Positions 45,195 through 56,657 of a stretch of DNA of 64,000 bases are shown here, one piece after another. The notes under the pieces were generated by a model, which saw only the letters and a program-made list of their open reading frames with translations, was not told the origin of the DNA and ran no database searches. Source of the stretch: Cladorrhinum sp. PSN259 (Eukaryota > Ascomycota > Sordariomycetes > Sordariales > Podosporaceae); contig MU867075.1 in assembly GCA_033725935.1 (NCBI GenBank), forward strand, positions 591,057 to 655,056, written 5' to 3'. The position numbers and the translations under genes were made by a program. The first letter of the stretch is position 1. Each line of letters starts with the position of its first letter.

Positions 45195-45918
45195 ATGGCA
45201 TCAGACAAGCCCATTTATTCTTTGGCGATGTTTTCAGAATCTGAGCAGGATATTCTAGAGCTTTACGACAGCGTGCGAGAACTGCAGCTCCAGCTTGCTT
45301 TGCTCAAAGCTCGACAGCAACATACTCACAATGGAACGACCCCAACAGAAAGCCAGGAACACTTGTTGGACGCAAAAATCACGTTTTCTCTGCGGGAGAG
45401 TGTTATCGAAAGTGTGCTGACAGCTCCACCGACGCTGAAAGCCGTCCATCATGCAACACACGCCTCACCCGTTGAACAGTAAGTCATTCCCCCTGCAAAT
45501 CGCGTCTACAGATAAGATATAGAGCTTGGCTGACTGCCTCATCGCCAGAGACCTCTTGACGTACATTGAAGAGCGCGACGAGATCGCAAACAGCATCACG
45601 AAATGTTGCTCTGACTTACAGACGGCGCGGGAGAGTCTTGCCGCGATAGAGGTTGAACGTCTTCGCACCAGCACACGAAACGTTGAGCTAGCGTCAGAGA
45701 CATTACGACTCGCGGGCGCAATCCGAGGCTCTAAATCGACGGATGTTGGTGACGAACGGCTCAAGAGAAACCTAGACAGTCTCGAGAACCAAGTCAAAAC
45801 GAGCCGTCAGAGGTGGAGAGTGATGAAGGGCACAGCTAGTGCTGTTGTAGCTGGCAGTGGCATCGACTGGGTTCGAGATGGGCAACTCCGAGCGTTGGTA
45901 CTCGACCCCACCGACTGA
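45195..45918 (+). CDS. Inner kinetochore subunit, CENP-H / Fta3 family
   Basis: Exons 45195-45478 and 45549-45918 give 217 aa; the intron GTAAGT...GCCAG contains a CTGAC-type branch and restores VEQDLLTYIEERDEI. A nearer acceptor at 45522 would be in frame too but would leave only a 43-bp intron. The protein is mostly coiled-coil (about residues 12-45 and 100-180). It ends with RWRVMKGTASAVVAGSGIDW and LRALVLDPTD, the C-terminal signature of CENP-H/Fta3 (yeast Mcm16). That subunit sits in the CCAN/Ctf19 complex at centromeres and works with CENP-K and CENP-I. The identification rests mainly on the C-terminal block. Confidence 0.85.
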
Positions 45919-48225
45919 GCACGTCGTTGTTGCTATTACTGTCACTGTTTCGACAATACTGCGCATCACGTGTGGTAAGATCAAGCAGGACAGACAAACT
46001 GCACTTTTGTCTGATCAATGGTCACGGCAGTGTTGTTCCAAGCGAGGACCGGCAGCTTCCTTTCTGGGCTAGATACCAACGGATCGGTACCTCAAGAATC
46101 TGCATTTTAAGCTTTGAAAGGATAATTGTTAGTTGGTGGAGCGAAAAGTTGGAAAACGAAAACAACTAAATTCGACGTTTCTGGGTCTTCCCAGGTTGGA
46201 GGAAATGGGAACGCGTCGCGGTGGAGCGGGGAGCGCGCAGTCCCGTCGGTTTTCACCAGCATGTTGCCGCATATTGCATCCGCTGGTGACCGTGGAAATT
46301 GGAAATTGGAAGTTGCGCAAACGAGTTTCGCCTCGTTTCTTGGCTATGGCTCACCTGGAAGCGGATTGGGGAAGTAATGTTGAGATGGGGCATTGCATTT
46401 CTTGCGTGACGACCGGCTCCGGAATGAGAAGGGTGTGTGATTGACCAACCAAGCCGATAAGGGAGAGGCGCGGACGGACGTGCCCATCCATCTGAGCACC
46501 AAAGGTTCCATTGTCAAGTATGGGTGATGTATGGGGTACTTGTGAACCACAAAGACTGGTGCTTCTGCAGGTACTAACCTACCACCACACTTTCCCTTCC
46601 TTAACATTTTGTTCGCCTGGTGATCTGCGCAGAGTATATCTCACCCAGCCAGGTTGAATGGGGGAGAATTCTCCCTTGGAATTTCCCCATTCCCGTCCCG
46701 GCTGCTGCAACCTGTATCACACCAATGCTCCTTGGCGCTGGACGCCCATTTCTCACTCTCCCAAAAAAGTTCAGTCAGCCGGGCTGGCTTTTGTCAGGGT
46801 CGAGAAGAAGGGAACGCAGCTGCCACTCCCACCAGGGCGCTTCTAGTGCAGGAGTACCCCTCCTCTGACCCAGCGTTTCCCTTCTGATACTCCCGAGCTT
46901 CCGGCCGTGGATTGTTTGTTTGTATCGGGGCGTTGCAGGAGAGAGGGTCAAAAAAGAGAGAGGCAACATGTCTTATAAGCTGGTGCTGCTGAGATGCCAG
47001 TTGCCAGTAGACAGAGAGCGACGATAGAGACCCGCAATTCTCAGAAAAAAAGGTACTGAGTACACAAACGCAGAGGTCGGCTGTACAAGGACCCTTGTAC
47101 TTGGTACTTTCACTGGTCAAGGGGCCTTGGGCTGAGTCCGCACTGCGTGGGTGGTGCTCGCCCCCCTCCCCCAAAAATCACGGTCAAAAAATCAGCCCGC
47201 GCGCTGCACCTTTTTTTGTTATGAAGCAGGAAGGAGCAGGGCCCCCGCCCCTTCATTCAATCAGCCGCCCATAGTAAAATACGGGCAAAGGCGTCTCCCC
47301 TCTCCTCTCAAAATCTCCCTCCTCTTTCTCCCATACAAAACTGCCTACGCGCAACACACACAACTTGCACACTGAACACCGACACCACCGCCATCTGTTG
47401 TGAGTACTTCCATACTTCTGCCAATTCCCAGCAAAATCCAAAGTACACATTCATATCTTGTTTTCTTGGTCTGCATTGGCTTGTTTGCAAGCTTTGCACT
47501 ATTCACAGCCAGTGCTTATTTTTTTATTTTTTTTTATTGGCTTTTTGAGAATGGCTTAGGTGCATCGTGTTGCCTTTGTCATTCTTGCCCAATGTCTTGA
47601 TTTCACACCATCATTATCATCATCATTCCTCTCCCAGCTCCAGTACCTGCCCGCCCTTCGCATCCCCCCTCCCCACCCACCTCAACCCACAGCAGCTTAT
47701 CCTGGCGCTTTGGTCAACTTTCGCTTCGCAGGCAGCTCTCTCGTGCCTTGCTCTTCTCTCTCCACAGCCAGCAGATCACTTGCCTCTGGTCGCAAGCGCA
47801 CTCTTAACCCTCAATCGATCCGCCAACCCACATCAAACCCACACATCCTGTCGACTTTGACGTCAAACAATTTATCAACATTGCTGACAAAGTTGCGCAG
47901 ACTTTGAACAGAACACCACCACTCCATTTTCAATCCCCATCAAAACTACTCAAAGTACGTGTAAAAACAGCCTGTACATTTTTAAGCATTTAAAATTGCT
48001 TTTCAATGTCGTCGTCGCGTGCGATTGCGTTTGCGACTCTGCAGCTTCAGCGAACGCGTTGCGCGTCGCGCGCATTACTACCCCAGCTACCCCTCATTTC
48101 CCAATTGACGGTTTCGCCGCCTGCGAGCCTGATCCCTGGCCAACACTCATTCCTACTCAATTACTTCTCTTCCACTGTATCATGGGCATCGTTCGCTGAC
48201 AACTTCAGCTCAGAAATCAGTCACC
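45919..48225. other. Intergenic region with long spliced leader of the NHP6 gene
   Basis: It holds the 3' UTR of the CENP-H gene, then a promoter. From about 47250 to 47950 the plus strand is pyrimidine-rich. Two candidate 5'-UTR introns are visible: a donor GTGAGT at 47400, and GTACGT at 47955 with acceptor TTCAG ending at 48208 after a CTGAC branch, 17 bp before the NHP6 ATG. No coding gene was seen, although several short ATG frames lie in the leader. Confidence 0.5.
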
Positions 48226-48653
48226 ATGCCTAAGGCTGCCGCTAAGAGCAAGGCCGGTAAGGAGACGAAGCGCCGAACCAAGAAGGGTAAGCTAGACCTC
48301 TACCTAGGTATTTTTTGACGCGTTGCTGACCAATTGTTCCAGACCCCAATGCTCCCAAGCGTGGTCTCTCAGCATACATGTTCTTCGCCAACGAGCAGCG
48401 CGATAACGTACGTGAGGAGAACCCCGGCGTCTCTTTCGGCCAGGTTGGCAAGATTCTGGGTGAGCGGTGGAAGGCCCTGAGCGACAAGCAACGCGCTCCG
48501 TATGAGGCAAAGGCCGCTGCCGACAAGAAGCGGTATGAGGATGAGAAACAGGCGTACAACGTAAGTCTCGCCTGAGCTTGACACCGTCTGAGGGGCGCGA
48601 GGTGGTTGACCGGTTCGCTACAGGCCGACGGCGACGAGGAGGAGTCCAACTAG
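48226..48653 (+). CDS. NHP6: HMG-box non-histone chromatin protein Nhp6
   Basis: Exons 48226-48286, 48343-48560 and 48624-48653 give 102 aa. The basic N-terminal arm (KSKAGKETKRRTKK) precedes one HMG box (about residues 21-92: DPNAPKRGLSAYMFF, then NPGVSFGQVGKILGERWK and YEAKAAADKKRYE). An acidic tail follows (ADGDEEESN), supplied by a nine-codon last exon. This small single-box architecture is that of yeast Nhp6A/B, which bends DNA without sequence specificity and assists FACT and transcription. The intron before the tail is a normal GTAAGT...TACAG. Confidence 0.95.
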
Positions 48654-50128
48654 AAGGCACTTTCTTCTCGCCGACACGTTGCGCTTTGGCAACTAGTCTT
48701 GATAAATGATATCCGCTCAAGTCCAGGCCATTGCTATTCGCCGCACGAGGCTTTCTTTTACCTTGTATTCTTTGGGACGGTCGGTGTTGCTCAGGGGGAG
48801 GCAATGGGATTTTTCGGTGCTTCGTTTTCTCTTTTTTTAGGCATGGTTTTTCAACGAGGGTTCGCTATGATCAACGCGAGGGCGTCTATTGCCTTCAATA
48901 GGAATAACATCATCAACATTTCCTATCAGCCAAAGGAGGGGGGCGGTGCAGAGCTGAAATGTGTAACAATATTGACTCCTTTTTTTTCCTGCCGTTGTTG
49001 TTGTTGTTGTTGTTGTCGTCTCTGTACAGGGTAGTGTATAAGTGTGATGAATGAATGGAGATATCATCTCGGTCTCCAGTTGTGAGACGTTTGTGGGGGC
49101 AGGGAGGGGACATTCGGGAGTCCAGATTGTCACCACGACCACCCAGCATCCCGGGAGCTCTGCCGGCTACCCGCTGCCGGTCCCTGCCCGCTATCGGTCT
49201 AACCTTCTGGTCGGGCCGTTTGTCGGGTTGGCCAGCCACGGTGATCTGGGGAAATCAGGGAGATGGGAGCACAGATAGGTATTAAATCCATTTCCAATCA
49301 ACCGCCAGGTAAGTAGGCATGTAATGCTACCTGCCAGCATGGCATAGCAGGACATCATTCCCATGATGATGAACTGTGTCTCCCCCACACGAACCTTGCA
49401 TCCTTGTTGCCGCTCGATTGGTTCCTTTTAAGCCGGAGCGTGCCATTGACACCGAAAGCCCCAACAGTCCAACAGCCGGCCTACTGCAGAGTCTATGCAC
49501 GTCTCTCTCTTAGGTTGCGCAAGAGAATTTGGGCTGGCTTCGTGGCAGCTTCTGACTCCTCGACCGCCATCTCGCACTCTTGCTTTGCATGGCCATAGAT
49601 TTCCCATGCCGCACCTGATTTGCAGGGATCGAGTCAATCCGACAGCGCAGTTTATCATGTCTGGATGCCCAATCTCCGGCTTCCCTTCGATCCCAGCATG
49701 CATGCTCATGGCAGGTGATTACCACGCCACTCACTTGGACTCGAAAGCACCCCTCGGAGGACCTTTGGGGGATGAGGCTCTTTATATAATAAACTCTTTG
49801 AGGCCGTTGATGATTTCCTTGGCATTTCGTAAAGCCGCCGGATCACTCACCCCTTGCTTTTCACCGGCAGCTCACGATGGTCTCGAAGCTCCATCGAGAT
49901 CAGTGACAAGTCTCTTGTAATTCTACGGCCCCTTACCATGATTCCTCGAGCCCGCCATGGGTTGGCCGCCATCATCATTATCGCCATCGACAACAGCGAC
50001 AACTGATTCAAGATAAACCCCCCCTGACGCTCCTCCCATTACCCCCGCCTCCCCCACACACCTCGTCCAGAACGCACCGCCATCACCATCACTACGACCC
50101 GCCGAGTTGCGCATTCACTACTGTGGCC
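48654..50128. other. Intergenic region with GTT microsatellite
   Basis: It holds the 3' UTR of NHP6, a GTT repeat at 48994-49016 and the promoter of the 50129 gene. Frames of up to 141 codons (49495-49920) lack coding character. The ATCC/TCATC-rich stretch at 49960-50100 precedes the next start. Confidence 0.55.
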
Positions 50129-52152
50129 ATGGACCTCGTCGGCCCAGCTGGAGCTGGCGGTGTTCCCATCGACACCCACGTTCTCCGATCTTGCTGTCGT
50201 GAGGCAGACCGGGCCGATACTGTCTCACTGGGCCTTGACCAGCTTCGTGCAGCGCTGCCCGAGTCTTTCCACAGTCATCTTATTGCCCTGACCGAGGAGA
50301 TCAGGAATTCGAGTCGGCTCCTGCGTGATCTGGCAGATCGCTCTCAGGTGCACGTCTCCCGCGTTCCTATCGTTGGCACCTACCTTGACGTCGTAGTGCC
50401 TTGCCTATCCAAGAGCTTGAAGGACATTGTCGCTTATTATGAAGACAAAACAGTGTCTAGGGAGATTAGGTGGCGCAAGATGTACAACAAGATGACGGAC
50501 GAGGCCGAAGGGCTCGCGCTGCCCCAGCGATTCGTACTCTACAATCACTTTCTATCACTGCTAAAGCAGCTCCTCACGAGGTACTGATCCTTCGCCTCCA
50601 GCTTGATATGCGGTCTTGACTCTGACTCTGGCCATCCATGTCTAATCATAGGTCACCGAGTTTCGATCTAAATACCCTTGAGGCACTCCGTACGCGCATT
50701 CTAAAGTTGCGAGAGCAGCGTGGAATACGTGAGTTTTCCATTATTGAACTGTCGTCCCCCGTTTACCCGTCAGCTTTCTGATGTCTGTATCGCTCGTAAT
50801 AGCATGCCCACCAATGCAAGTTGGCAGCTTGGTTCGTCAGGACTTGATGTCTCTGGCTGTAGTGCAAGAGCCTGTGTGTGGTGCCCTGCGAATCTTTGAT
50901 TGTTTCACCTGCTGATTTACTAATCCCGCTGTAAGAACGCACATTGGGCAGAACAGATCTTTTCCCTTCCATTGCCATCTCGGACAGCCCTTAAGCACTT
51001 GAGACCGTAAGTCCGGGCGCAATCCAGCTTTCACATTCAACAGCAAACAACCTCGCTGACATGGCCCAAAGCTCGAAATCATTCGGGCCCTTTTACCCGT
51101 GGGGTCATTTTAGTATACCACCGGAATCCAAGATTTTGTTTCGAAGGCCGTTTGATAATGATCGGATATCGATCGTGGTCTATCTTAACTCGGTAGACAA
51201 GTCCCCCTATTTCCTAATGAGAACGATGCAGGGCGACACCCCGTGGTTTTCGTTACTCGGCGCGCATGAACTCTGTATTTCACGGGAAGGGAGCGCAGTA
51301 CAACTGAAGAGATGGAGCCGCTCCGAGCAGTGTAGCAAGCTCTGGGCCGTGTTGTTCTTCTTGACCTGGGAAGGTAGGTAGCCGGCCTCGTGGACCTCTC
51401 CAGTTCATGCTCCAACATGGCTAACAAGCATTCCTATTAGAAATGGTGCTGTTTTATTGTACCTTTGTCGCACTCAAAGCTCGGAACATGTTGACCGTGC
51501 AAATCCACCCAAACGAGTATCGACTTCAGCGGGAAAAGAGGCTATTCCAAGCGTATGTCCACCACCGGCCTCGCTGGCCAAATATAACAACATGAGGCAC
51601 TGAATTGAAACTTCCTTGTGCGCAACAGACAAATCATAGATGACGGGTTCAAACATTCACTCATCGTATACGAGGACATGCAGACTAGAGGCCTTCGGCT
51701 TCATGCTGCGGTATGGGAAGGAGAGCTGAGACAGTGCCCAGTCTGGACTGCATTTGGTACGTTTTTTATTCTCTGGATGCTTACCTCTGTTGCCCCGAGA
51801 CGAAGAGCCCACTACTAAACACCATTCTTGAACAAAGTTACACATCAGTCACAGTCCCCCACCTGGCTCAGTCGGCGGTCTCGGCATCGAATTTGGCTGA
51901 AGGACGTTCAATTATACGTCTTTTGCAGCGCATATCGCCAGGAGAATATGCGGCAGAACAAGTCGGGGGCATTTGAGATTTACTTTGACCGCGAAGAAGG
52001 TGTGTGTTTTCTGTGTTGAATAGCTGGGAAATCCATGTTCGGCTAATGCCTTTGGGGTTGTAGGGGCCAAGCGATTCAAAGAAGTATTCTCCTCGAGGCT
52101 GACCGCTGCGGAGTCATCTGACAATGACCGTGGCATGCGCGCTTCCATGTAG
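50129..52152 (+). CDS. Conserved filamentous-fungal protein of unknown function, nine exons
   Basis: Exons: 50129-50580, 50652-50728, 50803-50819, 50936-51006, 51072-51373, 51441-51552, 51629-51756, 51838-51999 and 52064-52152; 469 aa. Phases agree throughout. The N-terminal 150 residues are helical (VLRSCCREADRADTVSLGLD, LPQRFVLYNHFLSLLKQL). After HWAEQIFSLPLPSRTALK come blocks typical of a fungal family I recognise by pattern but not function: ISIVVYLNSVDKSPYFL, KLWAVLFFLTWEEMVLFYC, IIDDGFKHSLIVYED, RLHAAVWEGELRQCPVWTAF and HRIWLKDVQLYVFC. The C-terminal half resembles a PH-like or IBR-like domain only vaguely. No signal peptide or membrane helix was seen. Exon 3 is only 17 nt and uses a weak GTTGGC donor; that part of the model is the least certain. 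The gene ends just before a GAA microsatellite. Confidence 0.78.
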
Positions 52153-52207
52153 AACAACGAGTATAATGGAGATTACTCAGGTCATGGGAACAGATGACAA
52201 CAATGAA

Positions 52208-52253
52208 GCAGCAGCAGCAGAAGAAGAAGAAGAAGAAGAAGAAGAAGAAGAAA
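52208..52253. repeat. GCA/GAA trinucleotide microsatellite
   Basis: Four GCA units run into about eleven GAA units, some 55 bp after the stop of the 50129 gene. It could encode Gln/Lys in one frame but is outside any gene model. Confidence 0.9.
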
Positions 52254-52710
52254 CGGGAGCTGGGGCGCAATAGTGGTGGGGTATGTTCATGACATCACGA
52301 TTATACTTTTACTGCTCCAAATTGGACCAGGATTATCATCTTTGTATGCAGTTTCGACAGAAGGTTTTTCGTCAGGTACAAAAACTAAGAGACCTAATCA
52401 GCAAAGTATATATGGTAGTTGAGTACTGTTATTGCACAAGCGAACGATGTGGACCACAGACGGCGGTATAGGGTGTTGAGCGAGATGAAACTGAGGGGAA
52501 AAAGGGAGGCGGAGGGAACCTTGGAGATAGAGAACCAGAGCCCAATATCACCATCGAAAAGGCGTCCTTTTCTTTGTTCCAACTTTCCGAGCGATGCGCC
52601 AATTAGACCTTTGGAACTGTGGGCTATCAGTGCAACCCGACTGCTCCTGCAAGCCCTGCAGCGCCGCATCACGTCAAATCACTCAGGCACGCACGCCTCC
52701 CGCAGGGTCA

Positions 52711-52727
52711 AGAAGAAGAAGAAGAAG
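52711..52727. repeat. Short GAA microsatellite
   Basis: A run of five to six GAA units in the PGM promoter region, about 450 bp from the longer GAA tract. Confidence 0.8.
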
Positions 52728-52981
52728 CTGCGGTTCATGTTTCGATGCCATTCCGAATGGCACAGTGGGGCCTAGTGCGCATCTGCTAATTACCACCTGA
52801 AGTTGAATCCCAGTTCCCCAGTTCCCGTCGTGCCCCGCCGAGCCCAACAACCCATTTCCAGCTTGCTCCTTTTCCACCACACCCCCCTTTCCACCCAACC
52901 TAGAAACTATATATCTTGCCCTTCCCCGTCAATTCTTGGACAGATTCTCCCCACAATCATCACCCTTCCAGAGCCGTCAAC

Positions 52982-54891
52982 ATGGAAGTAAAATCGGTAG
53001 AATTCAAGGCGTTTCAAGACCAAAAGCCCGGCACGTACGTCACTAATGCCCATGTGAACCCCGCCCCCGCATCAAAGCACTCCGCTGGCCCCTGTTGGTA
53101 GCTAACACATATATCCAACACCAGATCCGGGCTTCGCAAGAAGGTCACCGTCTTCCAGCAGCCCCATTACAGCGAGGCATTCATTACTAGTATCTTGCTT
53201 TCGATCCCCGAGGGTGCTGAGGGCGCTTTTCTCGTCATTGGTGGCGATGGCCGTTACTGGAACCCCGAGGTCATTCAACTGATCGCCAAGATCGCACCGG
53301 CTTATGGCGTCAAGAAGCTGCTGATCGGCCAGAATGGCATCCTTTCAACTCCTGCCGCCAGTCACGTCATTCGCAAGCGCGAGGCAACCGGTGGTATCCT
53401 CCTGACTGCCAGCCACAATCCAGGTGGTGAGTAACAACCTGCCCATTCTCGTGTTCCATCTGGACTCACCTAACCTTTGGTGCGTCCGTCCATCCGCGCA
53501 GGCCCCAAGAACGACTTCGGAATCAAGTATAATCTTGCGAACGGTGGTCCGGCGCCCGAGTCGGTGACCAACAAGATCTATGAGGTGTCCAAAACTCTTG
53601 CCTCGTACAAGATCGCCGACATCCCCGAAGTCGACATCTCAACCCTCGGCAGCAAGACCTATGGCAACCTCGAGGTGGAGGTGGTGGACAGCACCGCCGA
53701 CTATATCGAGATGCTCAAGGACATTTTTGATTTCGATATGATCAAGAAGTTCTTTGCTACCCACCCAGACTTCAAGGTTCTCTTCGACGGTCTCTCTGGT
53801 GTGACGGGCCCTTACGGCAAGGCCATCTTTGAGAAGGAGCTCGGTCTTGGTTCCGAGTCTGTGCAGAACTGCGAGCCATCACCTGACTTCAATGGAGGTC
53901 ATCCTGATCCTAACCTTACCTACGCCCATACCTTAGTCGAGGTGGTTGAGAAGAACAATATTCCTTTCGGCGCTGCCTCGGATGGTGATGGCGACCGGAA
54001 CATGATCTACGGCGCTGGTGCCTTTGTTTCCCCCGGCGACAGCTTGGCCATCATTGCCCATCATGCCAACTTGATCCCCTACTTCAAGAAGAACGGCGTC
54101 TTCGGTTTGGCCCGCAGCATGCCCACTTCTGGGGCCGTGGATCTGGTTGCCAAGAAGCAGGGTCTCAACTGCTACGAGGTTCCTACCGGATGGAAGTTCT
54201 TCTGCGCACTCTTCGACGCAGACAAGCTGTCGATCTGCGGTGAGGAGTCTTTTGGTACAGGAAGCAACCATATTCGGGAGAAGGATGGTCTCTGGGCCAT
54301 CGTGGCTTGGCTCAACATCATTGCTGGTCTGGGTGTGGCTAACCCAGGCGTTGCACCAAGCATCAAGCAGATTCAGAAGGATTTCTGGGCCGAGTACGGG
54401 CGCACCTTCTTCACTCGGTATGACTACGAAGACGTCGACTCCGAGGGCGCCAACAAGGTTGTCGGCGTTTTGAAGGATCTCGTGGCCGACCCCAACTTTG
54501 TCGGCAGCAAGATCGGAGGTATGTATCAGTTCTTTTGTTACAGGTTCGCCCGCTTGTCGAATTTCTGGCTAACCTTAACCCCTTCCCCCCCAAAACAGAC
54601 CGTACCGTTATCGAGGCAGGCAACTTCTCATACACTGATTTGGATGGCTCCGTGTCAGCAAATCAGGGTCTCTATGCCCGCTTTTCATCCGGAAGCCGGA
54701 TTATCGTTCGTCTGTCTGGAACCGGGTCTTCGGGTGCCACAATTCGTCTCTACCTCGAGCAGCACAGCAGCGATCCTGCCACCTATGACCTGGATGCCCA
54801 AGAGTTCCTCAAGCCCGAGATCAAGATGGCAACAGAGTTGCTCAAGTTCAAGGAGTTTGTGGGCCGAGACGAGCCTGATGTCAAGACCTAA
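52982..54891 (+). CDS. PGM2: Phosphoglucomutase
   Basis: Exons 52982-53034, 53125-53426, 53502-54518 and 54599-54891 give 554 aa, normal for eukaryotic PGM. It interconverts glucose 1-phosphate and glucose 6-phosphate, linking glycolysis with glycogen, trehalose and UDP-glucose/cell-wall synthesis in the cytosol. The active-site phosphoserine loop TASHNPGG has the Ser at about 114. The Mg-binding DGDGDR begins at about 279, the sugar-binding GEESFGTGSNH lies near 360 and the phosphate-binding RLSGTGSSGATIR is in the last exon. A TATA-like element sits about 70 bp upstream of the ATG. Confidence 0.97.
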
Positions 54892-55322
54892 AAAAAGAAA
54901 CATCAAGTGTAAAAATTGGCGGGACATTATGAATCCCATTATTAAAAACCTGTCATTGATAAGACTAGGTAGTTGCCGTGCACCTGAATAGATATTGAAT
55001 TTCAAATTGTACGCCGTGGCGAGGGAGGATCATTGACCTTTGTGTGGTTGAAAACCAAAATAAAGCCCAAACAATTGTGCGGTCACAGTCCCAATCCACT
55101 TTGTCTGCGCAATGCATGTCACATGATTATCACATGACATGGCTCAATTGAACTATCTGCCACGACTCAGACCTGGTCGGGGGCGCGCGCCACTGACGAC
55201 GCCCACAGCCAAGATCTCTGGATGCCTTCAATCACCCACCGTAAGGCACTGAGATGCCTCGCAAACAGCACAACGATGGCCATGGAGGCAAACGCCACTC
55301 CAAAGCTCCCAAGTACCACGTC
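54892..55322. other. Convergent intergenic region
   Basis: It holds the 3' UTRs of the phosphoglucomutase and REX2 genes. No gene was seen; a CACATGA motif is repeated near 55120-55138. Confidence 0.55.
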
Positions 55323-56073
55323 CTATACTGGGAGAATGGGTGGTTGGAAAATAGATGTTTGGTAATATCTGGCCTCCTCGATGCTCTCCAGTATATCGTC
55401 CTTGGCCTTGTGTAGTCCTTTCTTCTGGGGGGCAGCGGCTGCCAGTTCGGGACTATTTTGTGTGCAGGTTATTCAGCCATCAGTTTCTCATTGCGCCATT
55501 CGACTCAAACAGTAAGAGATAATACTTGCCACCACCGACGTGCTGCCTCCTTGATGCTGCTGACATCTAGAATACGGTAATGCAAATGGTCAAGCACCTT
55601 GCTGTATGGCCTTTTGCGGAGGAATGCCCGATCGGCATGGACACTGTTACCAGCAAGCAGTGCTGCTCGAGGATCAGGCACGTATCTCTTGATGTATTCC
55701 AATAGACCGTCAGCTGCCTGTTCGGGTGTGACTGTCGAGCTGACGACAGCTGCGGTAAGGCCACTCCCACCATCTGCATTTGATTTGGAGTCCCAGTTAA
55801 TTAGCTAGTCATTTTCTTTCTTGTGCTAAGTAAGGACTGCAACACGAAAAACGTACGGACACGAGTACACCATTCATCCATTGCATCCATTCGCTCCTTC
55901 GATTGGTGGATAACGGTACCCCAGCCAACTGTGTCAAGGAGCTCAAGCTGGCCGTCAGTAATCAGGCAATATATCTCTATGACTGAGTCCGTGTCTGGAT
56001 CAAGACCCGTCATCTCACAATCGATCCATACGAGCGGCTCTTGAGGCCTGGTGCTCGTCGTTGTAGTTGTCAT
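55323..56073 (-). CDS. REX2: Oligoribonuclease (DEDDh 3'-5' exonuclease), REX2-type
   Basis: Exons 56073-55857, 55773-55530 and 55452-55323 give 196 aa. ATG 56073 is the first; upstream only TTG. It degrades 2-5 nt RNA fragments and in yeast acts in mitochondria and in RNA 3' processing. All DEDDh residues are visible: WIDCEMTGLD (Asp, Glu), GNSVHADRAFL (Asp) and HKAKDD (His, Asp). Intron 1 is GTACGT...GCAG. Intron 2 starts with GCAAGT (GC-AG class), giving AARRWCPELAAA, which matches the conserved ARRW-x-PE; the alternative GT one base register away would delete the Trp. No clear mitochondrial presequence is present, only Thr-rich residues, so location is uncertain. Confidence 0.93.
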
Positions 56074-56657
56074 GTTCCGAAGCAAGTAGCTATACGTGGT
56101 AGACCCAGTTGCAGTCTATTGTTTGAATTTAGCGGTGATTGATAGTATAGGGTAGGCTTCTGGCCAGTGAAACGTCAATTCCCCAATAAGGTATGAAAGC
56201 TGATGGGGATTTCCAATGCCCGGTGATGTCGATATTTGATTGAGTAAGGTAGCAAGGGCCCACTAAAGCTGCAGTCCCGGGTGGAACCAGGCTTCCTCCC
56301 TTGGATAGACCAGAGCGGGGTTCCAATCAACTGTCAAAGACCCGGGTGGTCCCCCGCATTCCATCCGACGTTGCATACGTGCAAGGCAGTATCCGTCTGC
56401 ATTTCTGCAACAGCCGTGGTTACCTGATAGGCACCTCGAAAGACAGACTGCATGGCGGATTGGGTGGATATTTATCACGAGCGCCGGGTAGACGAGAAGA
56501 CAGAGACTTCGCATATATATCAAGTCCTTGCTTCCCCTTAACACTCTTTCCTGTCTCTTCCTCATTCCACCCCTTCACAAACACGAACCCCCCAAACACT
56601 CTGTCTGCTGCATATTTTCTTCCCTTCTACCTCAAACTTTCACCCGTCTGTTCCAAA
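56074..56657. promoter_or_regulatory. Divergent promoter region, REX2 / oxidoreductase
   Basis: A 584-bp spacer between outward-reading genes, with a TATATAT at 56514-56520, about 138 bp before the oxidoreductase ATG, and a pyrimidine-rich tract from about 56525 to 56655. Confidence 0.55.

Larger units (their letters stand above)
52153..52981. promoter_or_regulatory. Intergenic region with two GAA repeats; PGM promoter
   Basis: It holds the 3' UTR of the 50129 gene and the promoter of the phosphoglucomutase gene. A TATATAT at 52908-52914 lies about 70 bp before the ATG, with a C-rich stretch just upstream. Two GAA microsatellites are listed separately. Confidence 0.55.

Noticed and set aside
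49495..49920. 141-codon plus-strand frame before the 50129 gene
   Set aside because: No recognisable domain, and it overlaps other frames of similar length.
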